The notes beneath the pieces are model-generated. The model had not been told where the DNA came from. It did no database searches and saw nothing but the letters and a program-made list of their open reading frames with translations. Of a DNA stretch of 64,000 nt, positions 8,970 to 17,248 are shown one piece after another. A program made the position numbers and the translations under genes. Numbering within the stretch: the first letter of the stretch is position 1; each line of letters opens with the position of its first letter. Origin of the DNA: Thalassobacillus sp. CUG 92003 (GTDB taxonomy: Bacteria > Bacillota > Bacilli > Bacillales > Halobacillaceae); the NCBI RefSeq assembly GCF_013618635.1, contig NZ_JABLSJ010000001.1, positions 310,001-374,000 of the forward strand, written 5' to 3'.

Positions 8970-11039
8970 ATGGTTGTAAATCGATGGGCACAGGAACAAG
9001 CAGCAACCGTGCAAACAGGGTTGGATGAACTCGTTTATCGTTCAAACTTATTAGGTAGCGATCGCGCCATTGCAAACTTTGGCGGAGGAAATACGAGCAT
9101 GAAAACAGTGGAACAGGATTTCCGCGGACGCGATGTCAACGTGATGTGGGTGAAGGGGAGCGGGTCTGACTTAGCCACGATGGGAAGGAAAAACTTCACT
9201 GGTTTAAACCTGGATGACATCCATCCTTTGTTAGAACTCGAAGAGATGTCAGATGAAGAAATGGTTGAGTACCTTTCCCATTGTATGATTGACAGTAAGC
9301 ACCCTCGTTCGTCAATTGAAACGTTGCTGCACGCGTTTTTACCATTCAAGCACGTGGATCATACACACCCAGATGCCATTATCAGTTTGTGTTGTGCTTA
9401 TAATGGAAAAGAAATTGCCTCTGAAATATTCGGTGATACATTCGTCTGGGTGCCTTATGTTCGACCAGGGTTCCAGCTTTCAAAAATGATAGCGGAAGCT
9501 GTGGAAACTCATCCGCAAGCTGAGCTTGTATTAATGGAAAAACACGGACTGGTCACGTGGGGAGATACTTCTACAGAATCATACGAGCAAACCTTGAAGG
9601 TGATTCAGCAGGCCGAAGCCTACCTTCATCAACAACGGGAAGGACGCGAGGATTTCGGCGGGAAACGGTACGATACACTGAATGATTATCAACGTGAAGA
9701 GGTGCTCACCAGCATCTTGCCGGCCATTCGCGGCACAATGAATGAACAGAACAAAGTGCTGCTCAGCCACTATGCCGATGATGAGGTGATGAATTTTGTG
9801 AATAGCCATGATGCAGCAGAACTGTCACAAGTCGGAGCAGCCTGTCCTGACCACTTAGTGCATACCAAACGTGTTCCATTATATATTGACTGGGACCCTG
9901 CCCGACAAAATGAAGAAACGTTGATAGCTAAAATCAAACAGGGCATTACCGACTATATCTCGGAATATGAACATTATTTCGAGCGTCATGCAACTGAGCA
10001 TGATCAAATGATGGAAGCAACGCCGCGTGTATTATTGATACCTGGCATTGGCATGATCAACTCAGGGAAGAATTTAAAAATGGCGCATGTCAGCCGTGAT
10101 TTGTATTATCGTGCCATCCAAGTTATGAAAGGGAGCACGGCATTAGGTGAGTTTGTCTCATTAAGTGAAGAAGAATCCTTTAATGTCGAGTATTGGCCGC
10201 TAGAGCAATATAAATTAAGCTTGGCACCGCCGGAAAAAGAACTTTCTCGTCAAATTGGTTTTGTTACAGGCGGCGCTGGCGGTATTGGAAAAGAAACCGT
10301 GCAAGCTTTATTGAATGAAGGGATGCATGTCGTCATTGCTGATGTAAACGGGGAGGGAGCTGAAGAAGCTTCAAATGCCTTTAATGAACAATATGGATCT
10401 GGCCTTACGCACCCTGTAAAAATGGATGTTACCGAAGAAAGTCAGGTCTCGGAGGCTTTGAAAAATACGATTCTCACGTATGGCGGCGTGGATTTTGTCG
10501 TTAACAACGCAGGGCTTGCAACATCCAATAAAATTGAGAATACGAGTTTAGAAGAATGGAATCTGAATATGAATGTTCTGTCTACAGGCTATTTCCTCGT
10601 ATCGCGTGAGGCATTTAAGATTTGGAAGCATCAGGGGATTGGCGGGAATATGGTATTCGTCGGATCTAAAAACTCCGTGTACGCCGGAAAAGGAGCAGCC
10701 GCATATAGTACTGCAAAAGCCTCCGAAGTTCATCTGGCCAGATGTTTGGCAGCTGAAGGTGGTGAGGATGGTATCCGAGTCAACTCCGTCTTACCAGATG
10801 CAGTTATTCAGGGGTCAAAAATTTGGGATTCCAAATGGCGGGAAGAACGGGCTGCCGGTTACGGCATAGCACCCGACGAGATTGAAGAATTTTATAAAAA
10901 CCGAACCGCGTTAAAAGTGAATATACTACCGAGCGATATTGCGAATAGTATTGCATTTTTCGCTTCCTCTAAATCTTCTAAAACAACAGGATGTATGATT
11001 ACAGTAGACGGTGGTGTACCGGCAGCATTTACCAGGTAG
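8970..11039 (+). CDS. Rhamnulose-1-phosphate aldolase / lactaldehyde dehydrogenase fusion
   Basis: A 689-aa bifunctional protein of the RhaEW (YuxG-like) type. The N-terminal class II aldolase domain (about 1-410) has metal-site histidines in HVDHTHPDA and the motif EKHGLVTWG, and would cleave L-rhamnulose-1-phosphate to DHAP and L-lactaldehyde. The C-terminal SDR domain (from about 428) has the Rossmann motif TGGAGGIG and catalytic YSTAK, and would oxidise lactaldehyde to L-lactate with NAD. ATG 8970 follows AAAGGAGAAGG. It heads a three-gene set with isomerase and kinase. The lactate it makes is the substrate of LutABC downstream. Confidence 0.93.
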   Translation: MVVNRWAQEQAATVQTGLDELVYRSNLLGSDRAIANFGGGNTSMKTVEQDFRGRDVNVMWVKGSGSDLATMGRKNFTGLNLDDIHPLLELEEMSDEEMVEYLSHCMIDSKHPRSSIETLLHAFLPFKHVDHTHPDAIISLCCAYNGKEIASEIFGDTFVWVPYVRPGFQLSKMIAEAVETHPQAELVLMEKHGLVTWGDTSTESYEQTLKVIQQAEAYLHQQREGREDFGGKRYDTLNDYQREEVLTSILPAIRGTMNEQNKVLLSHYADDEVMNFVNSHDAAELSQVGAACPDHLVHTKRVPLYIDWDPARQNEETLIAKIKQGITDYISEYEHYFERHATEHDQMMEATPRVLLIPGIGMINSGKNLKMAHVSRDLYYRAIQVMKGSTALGEFVSLSEEESFNVEYWPLEQYKLSLAPPEKELSRQIGFVTGGAGGIGKETVQALLNEGMHVVIADVNGEGAEEASNAFNEQYGSGLTHPVKMDVTEESQVSEALKNTILTYGGVDFVVNNAGLATSNKIENTSLEEWNLNMNVLSTGYFLVSREAFKIWKHQGIGGNMVFVGSKNSVYAGKGAAAYSTAKASEVHLARCLAAEGGEDGIRVNSVLPDAVIQGSKIWDSKWREERAAGYGIAPDEIEEFYKNRTALKVNILPSDIANSIAFFASSKSSKTTGCMITVDGGVPAAFTR

Positions 11040-11051
11040 GAGGGGAGATCA

Positions 11052-12263
11052 TTGGACGAACAAGCGTATCAATTATTTGATCAGCAGCAAAAGAATCGTG
11101 GCATTAATATGGAAGATGTTAAGGAAAAGCTGAAAAACTTGAAAATTGAAACCCCGTCCTGGGGGTACGGTGATTCTGGTACTCGTTTCAATGTTTTCCA
11201 TGAGGAAGGTGTCCCCACGGATGCCTACGGAAAAATAGCCGAAGCTTCGCGTGTTCATCAACTGACGGGGGCAGCTCCTGCAGTTGCGCTCCACATCCCA
11301 TGGGACCAGGTGGATAATTTTACAGCATTGAAACACTATGCTCAGGATCAAGGAGTTACGATCGGGGCGATTAATCCTAACTTGTTTCAAGACGATGATT
11401 ATAAGCTTGGCAGTTTAACGCATCACGATGAAAAGGTGCGGAATAATGCAGTAACGCATATGCTCTCATGTATTGATATTGCAAGAGAAGTAGATTCCAA
11501 AGCAATCAGTTTATGGCTGGCAGATGGAACGAACTACCCCGGGCAGGGTGATTTCCGCAAACGTAAGCAATGGCTGCAATCATCGTTGGAAAAAGTGTAC
11601 GGGGAACTAGACTCCGATATGCGTTTATTAATTGAATATAAGTTTTTTGAACCTGCCTTTTACCATACCGACTTGCCGGATTGGGGCATGGCCTATGATT
11701 ATGCTAACAAGTTGGGGAATCAAGCGGATGTACTGGTGGACACAGGCCACCATCCGCAAGGAACGAACATTGAACATATCGTAAGTTATCTATTAGATGA
11801 AAAAAAGCTAGGCGGTTTTCATTTTAATAATCGAAAATACGCCGATGATGATTTAATGGTTGGTGCGATCAATCCATATGAAATCTTTCTCACATTCTAT
11901 CAAATCAGCGATGTCCTTTACGAAAATGATTTGGGGAAACGTTCAAAAGCAGAAGACATTATTTATATGCTCGACCAAGCCCATAATATTGAAGCGAAAA
12001 CCCCGGCTATTATTCAATCGATCCTGAACGTGCAACGCCTCTTTGCAAAATCCCTGCTGATTAATCGGGAAGAAGTGGCTTACCACCAAAACCGGGGAAA
12101 TGTCCTTCAGGCGGAGCGTGCGGTGCGGGGGGCTTTTGAACTGGATGTCACACCTCTCTTGCATGCGATGCGGGAAGAACAAGGACTCCCCGTTGACCCA
12201 TTCGAGGCTTATATGCACAGACATGAAGCTGTGACTGAAAGTAAAGGTGGATCGAAACGGTGA
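11052..12263 (+). CDS. rhaI: L-rhamnose isomerase, RhaI type
   Basis: A 403-aa sugar isomerase of the RhaI (Pseudomonas-type, TIM-barrel) family, converting L-rhamnose to L-rhamnulose. Motifs include PSWGYGDSGTRF near the N terminus, the metal-ligand region LIEYKFFEPAFY (about 195-206) and DTGHHPQGTN (about 230-240). It starts with TTG 11052 behind AGGAGGGGAG; an internal ATG at 11109 has no comparable site. It lies 12 bp after the aldolase fusion and overlaps rhaB by 4 bp. This type is not homologous over its full length to the E. coli RhaA enzyme. Confidence 0.88.
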   Translation: MDEQAYQLFDQQQKNRGINMEDVKEKLKNLKIETPSWGYGDSGTRFNVFHEEGVPTDAYGKIAEASRVHQLTGAAPAVALHIPWDQVDNFTALKHYAQDQGVTIGAINPNLFQDDDYKLGSLTHHDEKVRNNAVTHMLSCIDIAREVDSKAISLWLADGTNYPGQGDFRKRKQWLQSSLEKVYGELDSDMRLLIEYKFFEPAFYHTDLPDWGMAYDYANKLGNQADVLVDTGHHPQGTNIEHIVSYLLDEKKLGGFHFNNRKYADDDLMVGAINPYEIFLTFYQISDVLYENDLGKRSKAEDIIYMLDQAHNIEAKTPAIIQSILNVQRLFAKSLLINREEVAYHQNRGNVLQAERAVRGAFELDVTPLLHAMREEQGLPVDPFEAYMHRHEAVTESKGGSKR

Positions 12264-13735
12264 AACAGGCAGTATTGGCGTATGACTTAGGGGCCAGCGG
12301 AGGTAAAGCATTTGCAGGGTGTATTGAGAATGGTCGCCTAAAATCTGAAGAGGTTCTGCGGTTTCCCAATCTGCCTGTGCGGATCAATGGGCAGCTCTAT
12401 TGGAATATTCTTTCCCTTTACGAGAATGTGAAAGCAGGAATCCAAGCAATCTATCATACCCATGGATACGATGTTATCAGTATCGGCATCGATAGTTGGG
12501 CGGTTGATTTTGGCCTGCTGGATAAGAAGGGCGAGCTTGTCCGTAACCCCTATCATTATCGAAACGCAATTTTTGCAGAAGGATTTTCGACGCTGTTTGA
12601 GGTCTTAACTCGTCAGGAGATCTATATGAAAACCGGTATTCAATGCATGCCTATTAATACGTCGGTACAATTGCATGCTCTGGTTAAGGAGAGACGCGTT
12701 GAATTCGACCAACTTCGTGATGTGTTGATGATCCCTGATTTATTGCGTTACTTTTTAACAGGTGAGAAGCAGACAGAGTTCACCAATGCTACTACCACCC
12801 AGCTCATAAATGTGACGACGAAAACGTGGGATGAGGAGATCTTATCCAGCATCGGGGTGCCTCGGCAAATATTTCAGCCTGTCATCCCGCCTGGAACTCA
12901 TGTAGGCACTTTACAAGCAGAGGTAGCTAAAGAGCTGAATGTGCCCGCTTTTAGTGTGACGACGGTGGCTGAGCATGACACGGCCTCCGCAGTCGTTGCT
13001 GTTCCGACAAAGGAAGAGGACTTTGCCTATATTTCGTCAGGCACATGGTCGTTGCTTGGAACGGAAATAAAGGTACCTATTGTAAATGATGAATCCATGG
13101 CCATTAACTTTACGAACGAGGGAGGCTACAAGGATACGTATCGGTTTATAAAAAATATCATGGGCCTTTGGATTATTCAGCAATGCAAAGCATTTTGGGA
13201 AAAAGACAGGAATTCGATTGCTTATGACGAATTGAATCAATGGGTGGAACAGGCTTCAATCCGTAATGTATGGATTGATCCGGATGCCCCTGTCTTTTTA
13301 CAACCAGATGATATGCCCGAAAAAATTAAGCAGTACTGCCGAGATACTGAACAAACTGTGCCAAACACACACGGCGACATTTTGTTCGTTGTGTTAGAGA
13401 GTCTCGCACTTAAATATGCGTATTATCTCAATAAAATGGAGCGTTTGACCGGTAAGCACTATGATAAGCTGCATATGGTCGGGGGCGGTATTCAGAATCA
13501 TTTGCTCTGTCAATTTACGGCGAATGCGATTCGCCGACCAGTGGTAACCGGCCCACAGGAGGCGAGTGCATTCGGCAATATCATCGTCCAATTAATAACG
13601 AATGGAAAAATTGAAAACCTCCGTGAGGGAAGACGGATGCTGAGCGAAAGTATAACGCTCCAGGAATACGTACCAAACAAGAATGAAGAATGGGAAGCGA
13701 CCTATCACCAGTTTCTGGAACGATTGCATTTATGA
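12260..13735 (+). CDS. rhaB: Rhamnulokinase
   Basis: A 491-aa FGGY-family kinase making L-rhamnulose-1-phosphate. The N-terminal ATP loop is AYDLGASGGKAF (about 6-17) and IGIDSWAVDFGLLD (about 75-88) is characteristic of RhaB. The C-terminal ATP-site stretch is HMVGGGIQNHLLC (about 405-417), with EASAFGNI following. Translation starts at GTG 12260, overlapping the isomerase stop, with AAAGGTGG upstream. It closes the rha gene set and is followed by a terminator. Confidence 0.93.
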   Translation: MKQAVLAYDLGASGGKAFAGCIENGRLKSEEVLRFPNLPVRINGQLYWNILSLYENVKAGIQAIYHTHGYDVISIGIDSWAVDFGLLDKKGELVRNPYHYRNAIFAEGFSTLFEVLTRQEIYMKTGIQCMPINTSVQLHALVKERRVEFDQLRDVLMIPDLLRYFLTGEKQTEFTNATTTQLINVTTKTWDEEILSSIGVPRQIFQPVIPPGTHVGTLQAEVAKELNVPAFSVTTVAEHDTASAVVAVPTKEEDFAYISSGTWSLLGTEIKVPIVNDESMAINFTNEGGYKDTYRFIKNIMGLWIIQQCKAFWEKDRNSIAYDELNQWVEQASIRNVWIDPDAPVFLQPDDMPEKIKQYCRDTEQTVPNTHGDILFVVLESLALKYAYYLNKMERLTGKHYDKLHMVGGGIQNHLLCQFTANAIRRPVVTGPQEASAFGNIIVQLITNGKIENLREGRRMLSESITLQEYVPNKNEEWEATYHQFLERLHL

Positions 13736-13743
13736 GAAGGAGG

Positions 13744-13785
13744 GGACTCCAACTTTCACATGAATAAGGGAGTTGGAGTTCTTTT
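13744..13785 (+). terminator. Intrinsic terminator after rhaB
   Basis: An 11-bp stem formed by 13744-13754 (ending CTCCAACT) and 13771-13781 (starting AGTTGGAG), with one G-T pair, a 16-nt loop and TTTT at 13782-13785. It lies only about 25 bp upstream of lutA, so lutABC may depend on read-through or on a promoter I could not identify. Confidence 0.7.
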
Positions 13786-13808
13786 GCTGAGGCAGGGAGG
13801 TGACAATT

Positions 13809-14531
13809 TTGCACGTATCATTATTTATTACGTGTGTGTGCGATACATTTTATCCAAACGTCGGAAAAGATACCGTCGAAGTGCTCGAGGATTTGGGGTG
13901 TGAGGTCGATTTTCCTGAACAGCAGACATGCTGCGGCCAGCCCGCTTATAACAGCGGTTACGTGTCGGATGCGAAGCAAGGCATGAAACACATGATGGAC
14001 GCGTTCGCTCAATCGAACTACGTGGTCGGACCCTCAGGGTCGTGTGTCGCGATGCTGCGTGAGTATGCCCATATTTTTAAAGACGATCCGGAATGGAAAT
14101 GCAAGGCCACTGAACTTGCAGAGAAAACGTATGAGTTGAGTGAATTTATCGTCGATGTCCTTGGCGTTGAGGATGTGGCGGCCGTATTTCCTGGCACTGC
14201 GACCTATCATTCTTCCTGTCACATGACCCGCCTGCTTGGTATCAAGGAAGCACCGTTTACATTACTACAGCATGTCAAAGGGTTGACGATGGCGCCGCTT
14301 CCAGACGCTGAAGATTGTTGTGGGTTCGGCGGAACGTTTGCTGTGAAAAATGCTGCCATTTCTGAACAAATGGTCCAGGAAAAGTGCGCCCATGTCCATG
14401 AAACTTCAGCCGATTATTTGATTGGCGCCGACATGGGGTGTCTGATGAATATCGACGGTCAATTAAGCCGCAGCGATTCGCCGGTTGAAGTGCTGCATAT
14501 TGCTTCTGTTTTGAATCAACGCACGACGTAA
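13809..14531 (+). CDS. lutA: L-lactate utilisation Fe-S protein LutA
   Basis: A 240-aa CCG-domain (cysteine-rich) protein of the LutA/YkgE family, a subunit of the LutABC complex that oxidises L-lactate to pyruvate. Two cysteine-rich modules are visible: [11 protein letters not shown] (about 38-48) and CHMTRL followed by [13 protein letters not shown] (about 165-177). I chose TTG 13809, spaced 7 bp from GGGAGGTGA and giving the family N terminus [11 protein letters not shown] at 13800 lies inside the ribosome binding site. It is the first of three coupled lut genes and follows the rha genes, whose pathway yields L-lactate. Confidence 0.92.
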   Translation: MHVSLFITCVCDTFYPNVGKDTVEVLEDLGCEVDFPEQQTCCGQPAYNSGYVSDAKQGMKHMMDAFAQSNYVVGPSGSCVAMLREYAHIFKDDPEWKCKATELAEKTYELSEFIVDVLGVEDVAAVFPGTATYHSSCHMTRLLGIKEAPFTLLQHVKGLTMAPLPDAEDCCGFGGTFAVKNAAISEQMVQEKCAHVHETSADYLIGADMGCLMNIDGQLSRSDSPVEVLHIASVLNQRTT

Positions 14532-14546
14532 AAGGAGGATAAAATC

Positions 14547-15977
14547 ATGAGTATCAAACTAGGCGACTCTCCTTATCACAAACGTGTTCAAGAAGGCATT
14601 GACAATGATTTCATGCGAGGAGCAGTCTCGTCAGCTCAAGGCAGGTTCCGATCCGGCAAGGCCAAGGCGGAGGAAGACTTAGGGGATTGGGAAGCGTGGC
14701 GGAATCTTGGTGAAGAAATCCGGACCCATACCATCGAACATTTGGATTACTACCTCCATCAACTTAGTGAGCAAGTGTCCAAGCGGGGCGGCCACGTTTA
14801 TTTTGCCACGGACGCCGACGATGCCAATCAATATGTCCAGGACGTCGTGCAGAAACAGGACAGTAAAAAAGTGGTCAAATCTAAATCGATGGTCACGGAA
14901 GAAATCGGCTTGAATGAGGCATTAGAACAGAGCGGATGTGATGTCGTGGAAACGGACTTAGGGGAGTGGATCCTGCAAGTTGACGAAGACCCGCCCTCCC
15001 ATATTGTCACTCCCGCCCTTCATAAAAATAAAGAACAAATACGAGAAACCCTCCATACGAGAAAAGGCTACGACGAGACAGATGACCCGCAAGAAATGGC
15101 GCAATTTGCCCGGGAACAGCTGCGGAAAGAGTTCTTGTCTGCGGATATCGGCATCACAGGCTGTAATTTTGCCGTCGCTGAATCGGGAGCAGTGACGCTC
15201 GTGACGAATGAAGGAAACGCCCGTTTAGTCACGTCGCTCCCTAAAACACAAATTACTGTGATGGGAATGGAGCGTCTCGTCCCAACATGGGAAGAACTCG
15301 ATGTGATGGTCAGTCTGCTAACCCGCGCCGCAGTCGGGCAAAAAATGACCAGCTATGTTACGTCTGTCATCGGCAGCAAGCTTGCTGATGAAATTGACGG
15401 ACCCGAAGAATTCCATCTCGTGATTGTCGACAACGGCCGATCCAACATTCTCGGCACGGAATTTCAATCTGCCTTGCATTGTATTCGCTGTGCAGCGTGC
15501 ATCAATGCCTGTCCCGTTTACCGGCATGTCGGGGGCCATTCCTATAATTCCATTTACCCCGGCCCGATCGGCGCTGTTCTTACACCCTTATTGGATGGCT
15601 ACGAGGATCACAAAGACTTACCGTATGCCTCCTCGCTATGCGCAGCATGTACGGAAGCCTGTCCAGTCAAAATCCCGCTGCATGAACATTTGATCAGGCA
15701 CCGTGAAATCATCGTCGAACGAGAAAAACAAACGCCCGCTTCCGAACGGTTGTTGATGAAAGGATTCGGGAAATGGTCTGCATCCCCGAAACTGTATAAT
15801 TTCACAACCAGTATGGCGAAAAAAGTGCTGAAACCGTGGAGCGATAACGGAAAGCTCTCACATGGTCCAGGTCCTTTAAAAGCATGGACCCGTCAACGTG
15901 ACTTTCCGGTACCAAGCAGCCAGTCTTTCCGTAATTGGTACAAACATCGGGATAAGGCGGAAAGGAGGAACATATGA
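14547..15977 (+). CDS. lutB: L-lactate utilisation Fe-S protein LutB
   Basis: A 476-aa protein with an N-terminal LUD-type domain and a C-terminal ferredoxin-like domain carrying two 4Fe-4S motifs: [14 protein letters not shown] (about 311-324) and [13 protein letters not shown] (about 365-377). It passes electrons in lactate oxidation within LutABC. Its length matches Bacillus LutB (YvfW). AAAGGAGG lies upstream of ATG 14547. The stop overlaps lutC (ATGA), so the two are translationally coupled. Confidence 0.94.
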   Translation: MSIKLGDSPYHKRVQEGIDNDFMRGAVSSAQGRFRSGKAKAEEDLGDWEAWRNLGEEIRTHTIEHLDYYLHQLSEQVSKRGGHVYFATDADDANQYVQDVVQKQDSKKVVKSKSMVTEEIGLNEALEQSGCDVVETDLGEWILQVDEDPPSHIVTPALHKNKEQIRETLHTRKGYDETDDPQEMAQFAREQLRKEFLSADIGITGCNFAVAESGAVTLVTNEGNARLVTSLPKTQITVMGMERLVPTWEELDVMVSLLTRAAVGQKMTSYVTSVIGSKLADEIDGPEEFHLVIVDNGRSNILGTEFQSALHCIRCAACINACPVYRHVGGHSYNSIYPGPIGAVLTPLLDGYEDHKDLPYASSLCAACTEACPVKIPLHEHLIRHREIIVEREKQTPASERLLMKGFGKWSASPKLYNFTTSMAKKVLKPWSDNGKLSHGPGPLKAWTRQRDFPVPSSQSFRNWYKHRDKAERRNI

Positions 15978-16666
15978 GCATCCAGAATCGCGAATCGTTT
16001 TTAGCCAACCTCGCTTCGAATTTAGGACGCGACGTCCATGTTACCGATGTCGAACGACCTGTTTGGCAGCACAACCCGCAATCGCGTGTTCTTGCTGACC
16101 ATTCCTTAGAGGAGTTGGTCCATGTGCTCGAACAACAGTGCGGCGTGATCCATACAACGTTTAAACGAACTTCGCAGGAAAAATTGCGTTATGTGTTACT
16201 TGAAACGATTCAGGAATATGGTGGGAAGCAAGTGCTCACCCAGCGCGATGAACGCTTCGAGCAATACGGGCTCGCCTCCTTACACGAGCACGACGACCTG
16301 GACGCGATGACATGGGACCCTCATGCGCCGGAAGCCAGCAAGCAATTTGCCGAACAAGCTGATGTCGGCGTGACCTTCAGTGATATCACCCTGGCCGAAT
16401 CCGGCACCGTGGTCTTGCTCAATGACGAGGGAAACGGCCGCTCCATCAGCTTGCTACCCAGACACTACATCGCCATCATTCCGAAATCAACCATCGTTCC
16501 GCGCATGACGCAAGCTGCTCAGCATCTGCATCATTTACAGGAGGGCGAGCAAGTACCCTCATGCGTCAGCTTTATCACTGGGCCAAGCAATAGTGCCGAT
16601 ATCGAAATGAATCTGATTGTTGGTGTTCATGGTCCGGTTGCGGTAACGTATCTAATAGTCGATTAA
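15974..16666 (+). CDS. lutC: L-lactate utilisation protein LutC
   Basis: A 230-aa LUD-domain (DUF162) protein, the third component of LutABC. Typical motifs are [16 protein letters not shown] (about 134-149), [11 protein letters not shown] and a C-terminal [11 protein letters not shown] followed by GVHGP. It has no cofactor cysteines, as expected. A terminator follows directly, ending the rha-lut block. Confidence 0.93.
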   Translation: MSIQNRESFLANLASNLGRDVHVTDVERPVWQHNPQSRVLADHSLEELVHVLEQQCGVIHTTFKRTSQEKLRYVLLETIQEYGGKQVLTQRDERFEQYGLASLHEHDDLDAMTWDPHAPEASKQFAEQADVGVTFSDITLAESGTVVLLNDEGNGRSISLLPRHYIAIIPKSTIVPRMTQAAQHLHHLQEGEQVPSCVSFITGPSNSADIEMNLIVGVHGPVAVTYLIVD

Positions 16667-16673
16667 ATAAGGT

Positions 16674-16699
16674 AAAATCCCTCGGCCGAGGGATTTTTT
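16674..16699 (+). terminator. Intrinsic terminator after lutC
   Basis: A palindrome centred on CGGCCG (AAATCCCTCGG / CCGAGGGATTT) is followed by TTTTTC. It closes the lut operon 8 bp after its stop codon. Confidence 0.8.
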
Positions 16700-16739
16700 C
16701 ATTTTAGGAAGATCTTTTTGTGGGTGCGTGCGCGATGAT

Positions 16740-17102
16740 ATCGTCGCTGGCGCATTTATCATCGCTTCGAGCCAAAATATCGTCGTTTCGCCTGAATTTA
16801 TCGTCGCACCGCGCGCGAATATCGTCGCTGGCGCATTTATCATCGTTCCGAGCCGAACTATCGTCGTTTCGCCTGAATTTATCGTCGCACCGCGCGCGAA
16901 TATCGTCGCTCGATCATTTATCATCGTTCCGAGCCGAAATGTCGTCGGTCCACCAGGATTTATCGTCGCTCGGCGCACCCTTATCGTCGCTGGCGCATTT
17001 ATCATCGTTTAGATCCGAATTATCGTCGTCCCGCCAGGATTTATCGTCGCTCTGCCCACCAATATCATCGCTCCGCACACCATTACCGTCACACCAATCA
17101 AT
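16740..17102. repeat. 81-bp higher-order tandem repeat array
   Basis: Four consecutive 81-bp copies start at 16740, 16821, 16902 and 16983; a decayed partial fifth runs from 17064 to about 17102. Each copy has four sub-units of 18, 21, 21 and 21 bp, and almost every sub-unit starts with ATCGTCG or ATCATCG. Copies 1 and 2 differ at only a few bases; 3 and 4 are more diverged. As all sub-units are multiples of 3, several frames on both strands stay open (for example + 16720-17136, with a 7-residue SS-rich period). None has a ribosome binding site, so I call it non-coding. It fills most of the gap between lutC and the PRD regulator. Confidence 0.9.
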
Positions 17103-17188
17103 CCCCCTCTTACTGAATACACAGGCGTATGCGTAAATTTTTCCAGAGGCGTTTACTTTTTTGCAATCAGTTATGAAAAAATTCAGAA

Positions 17189-17202
17189 TGTAAGCGGATT
17201 CA
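17189..17202 (+). promoter_or_regulatory. cre-like site (CcpA) before the first PTS cluster
   Basis: TGTAAGCGGATTCA matches the Bacillus cre pattern (TGWAARCG followed by A/T-rich and CA). It overlaps the likely -35 element, a position for carbon catabolite repression. A very similar site occurs at 57337. Confidence 0.6.
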
Positions 17203-17227
17203 TAAATCGTTCGAACTACTTTATACT
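17199..17227 (+). promoter_or_regulatory. Probable promoter of the first PTS cluster
   Basis: TTCATA at 17199-17204 and TATACT at 17222-17227 are spaced 17 bp. The -35 is weak. Transcription would start about 15 bp before the regulator's ribosome binding site. Confidence 0.5.
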
Positions 17228-17248
17228 ATTACCAAAGGAGGTGATGGA

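Noticed and set aside
16740-17102. CRISPR array
   Set aside because: Units are contiguous with no unique spacers, only 18-21 bp long and degenerate, and there are no cas genes nearby.
16652-17136. Three overlapping open frames with 7-residue repeats on both strands
   Set aside because: They are open because all repeat sub-units are multiples of 3. No ribosome binding site is present, and the repeat is equally open in the opposite strand.
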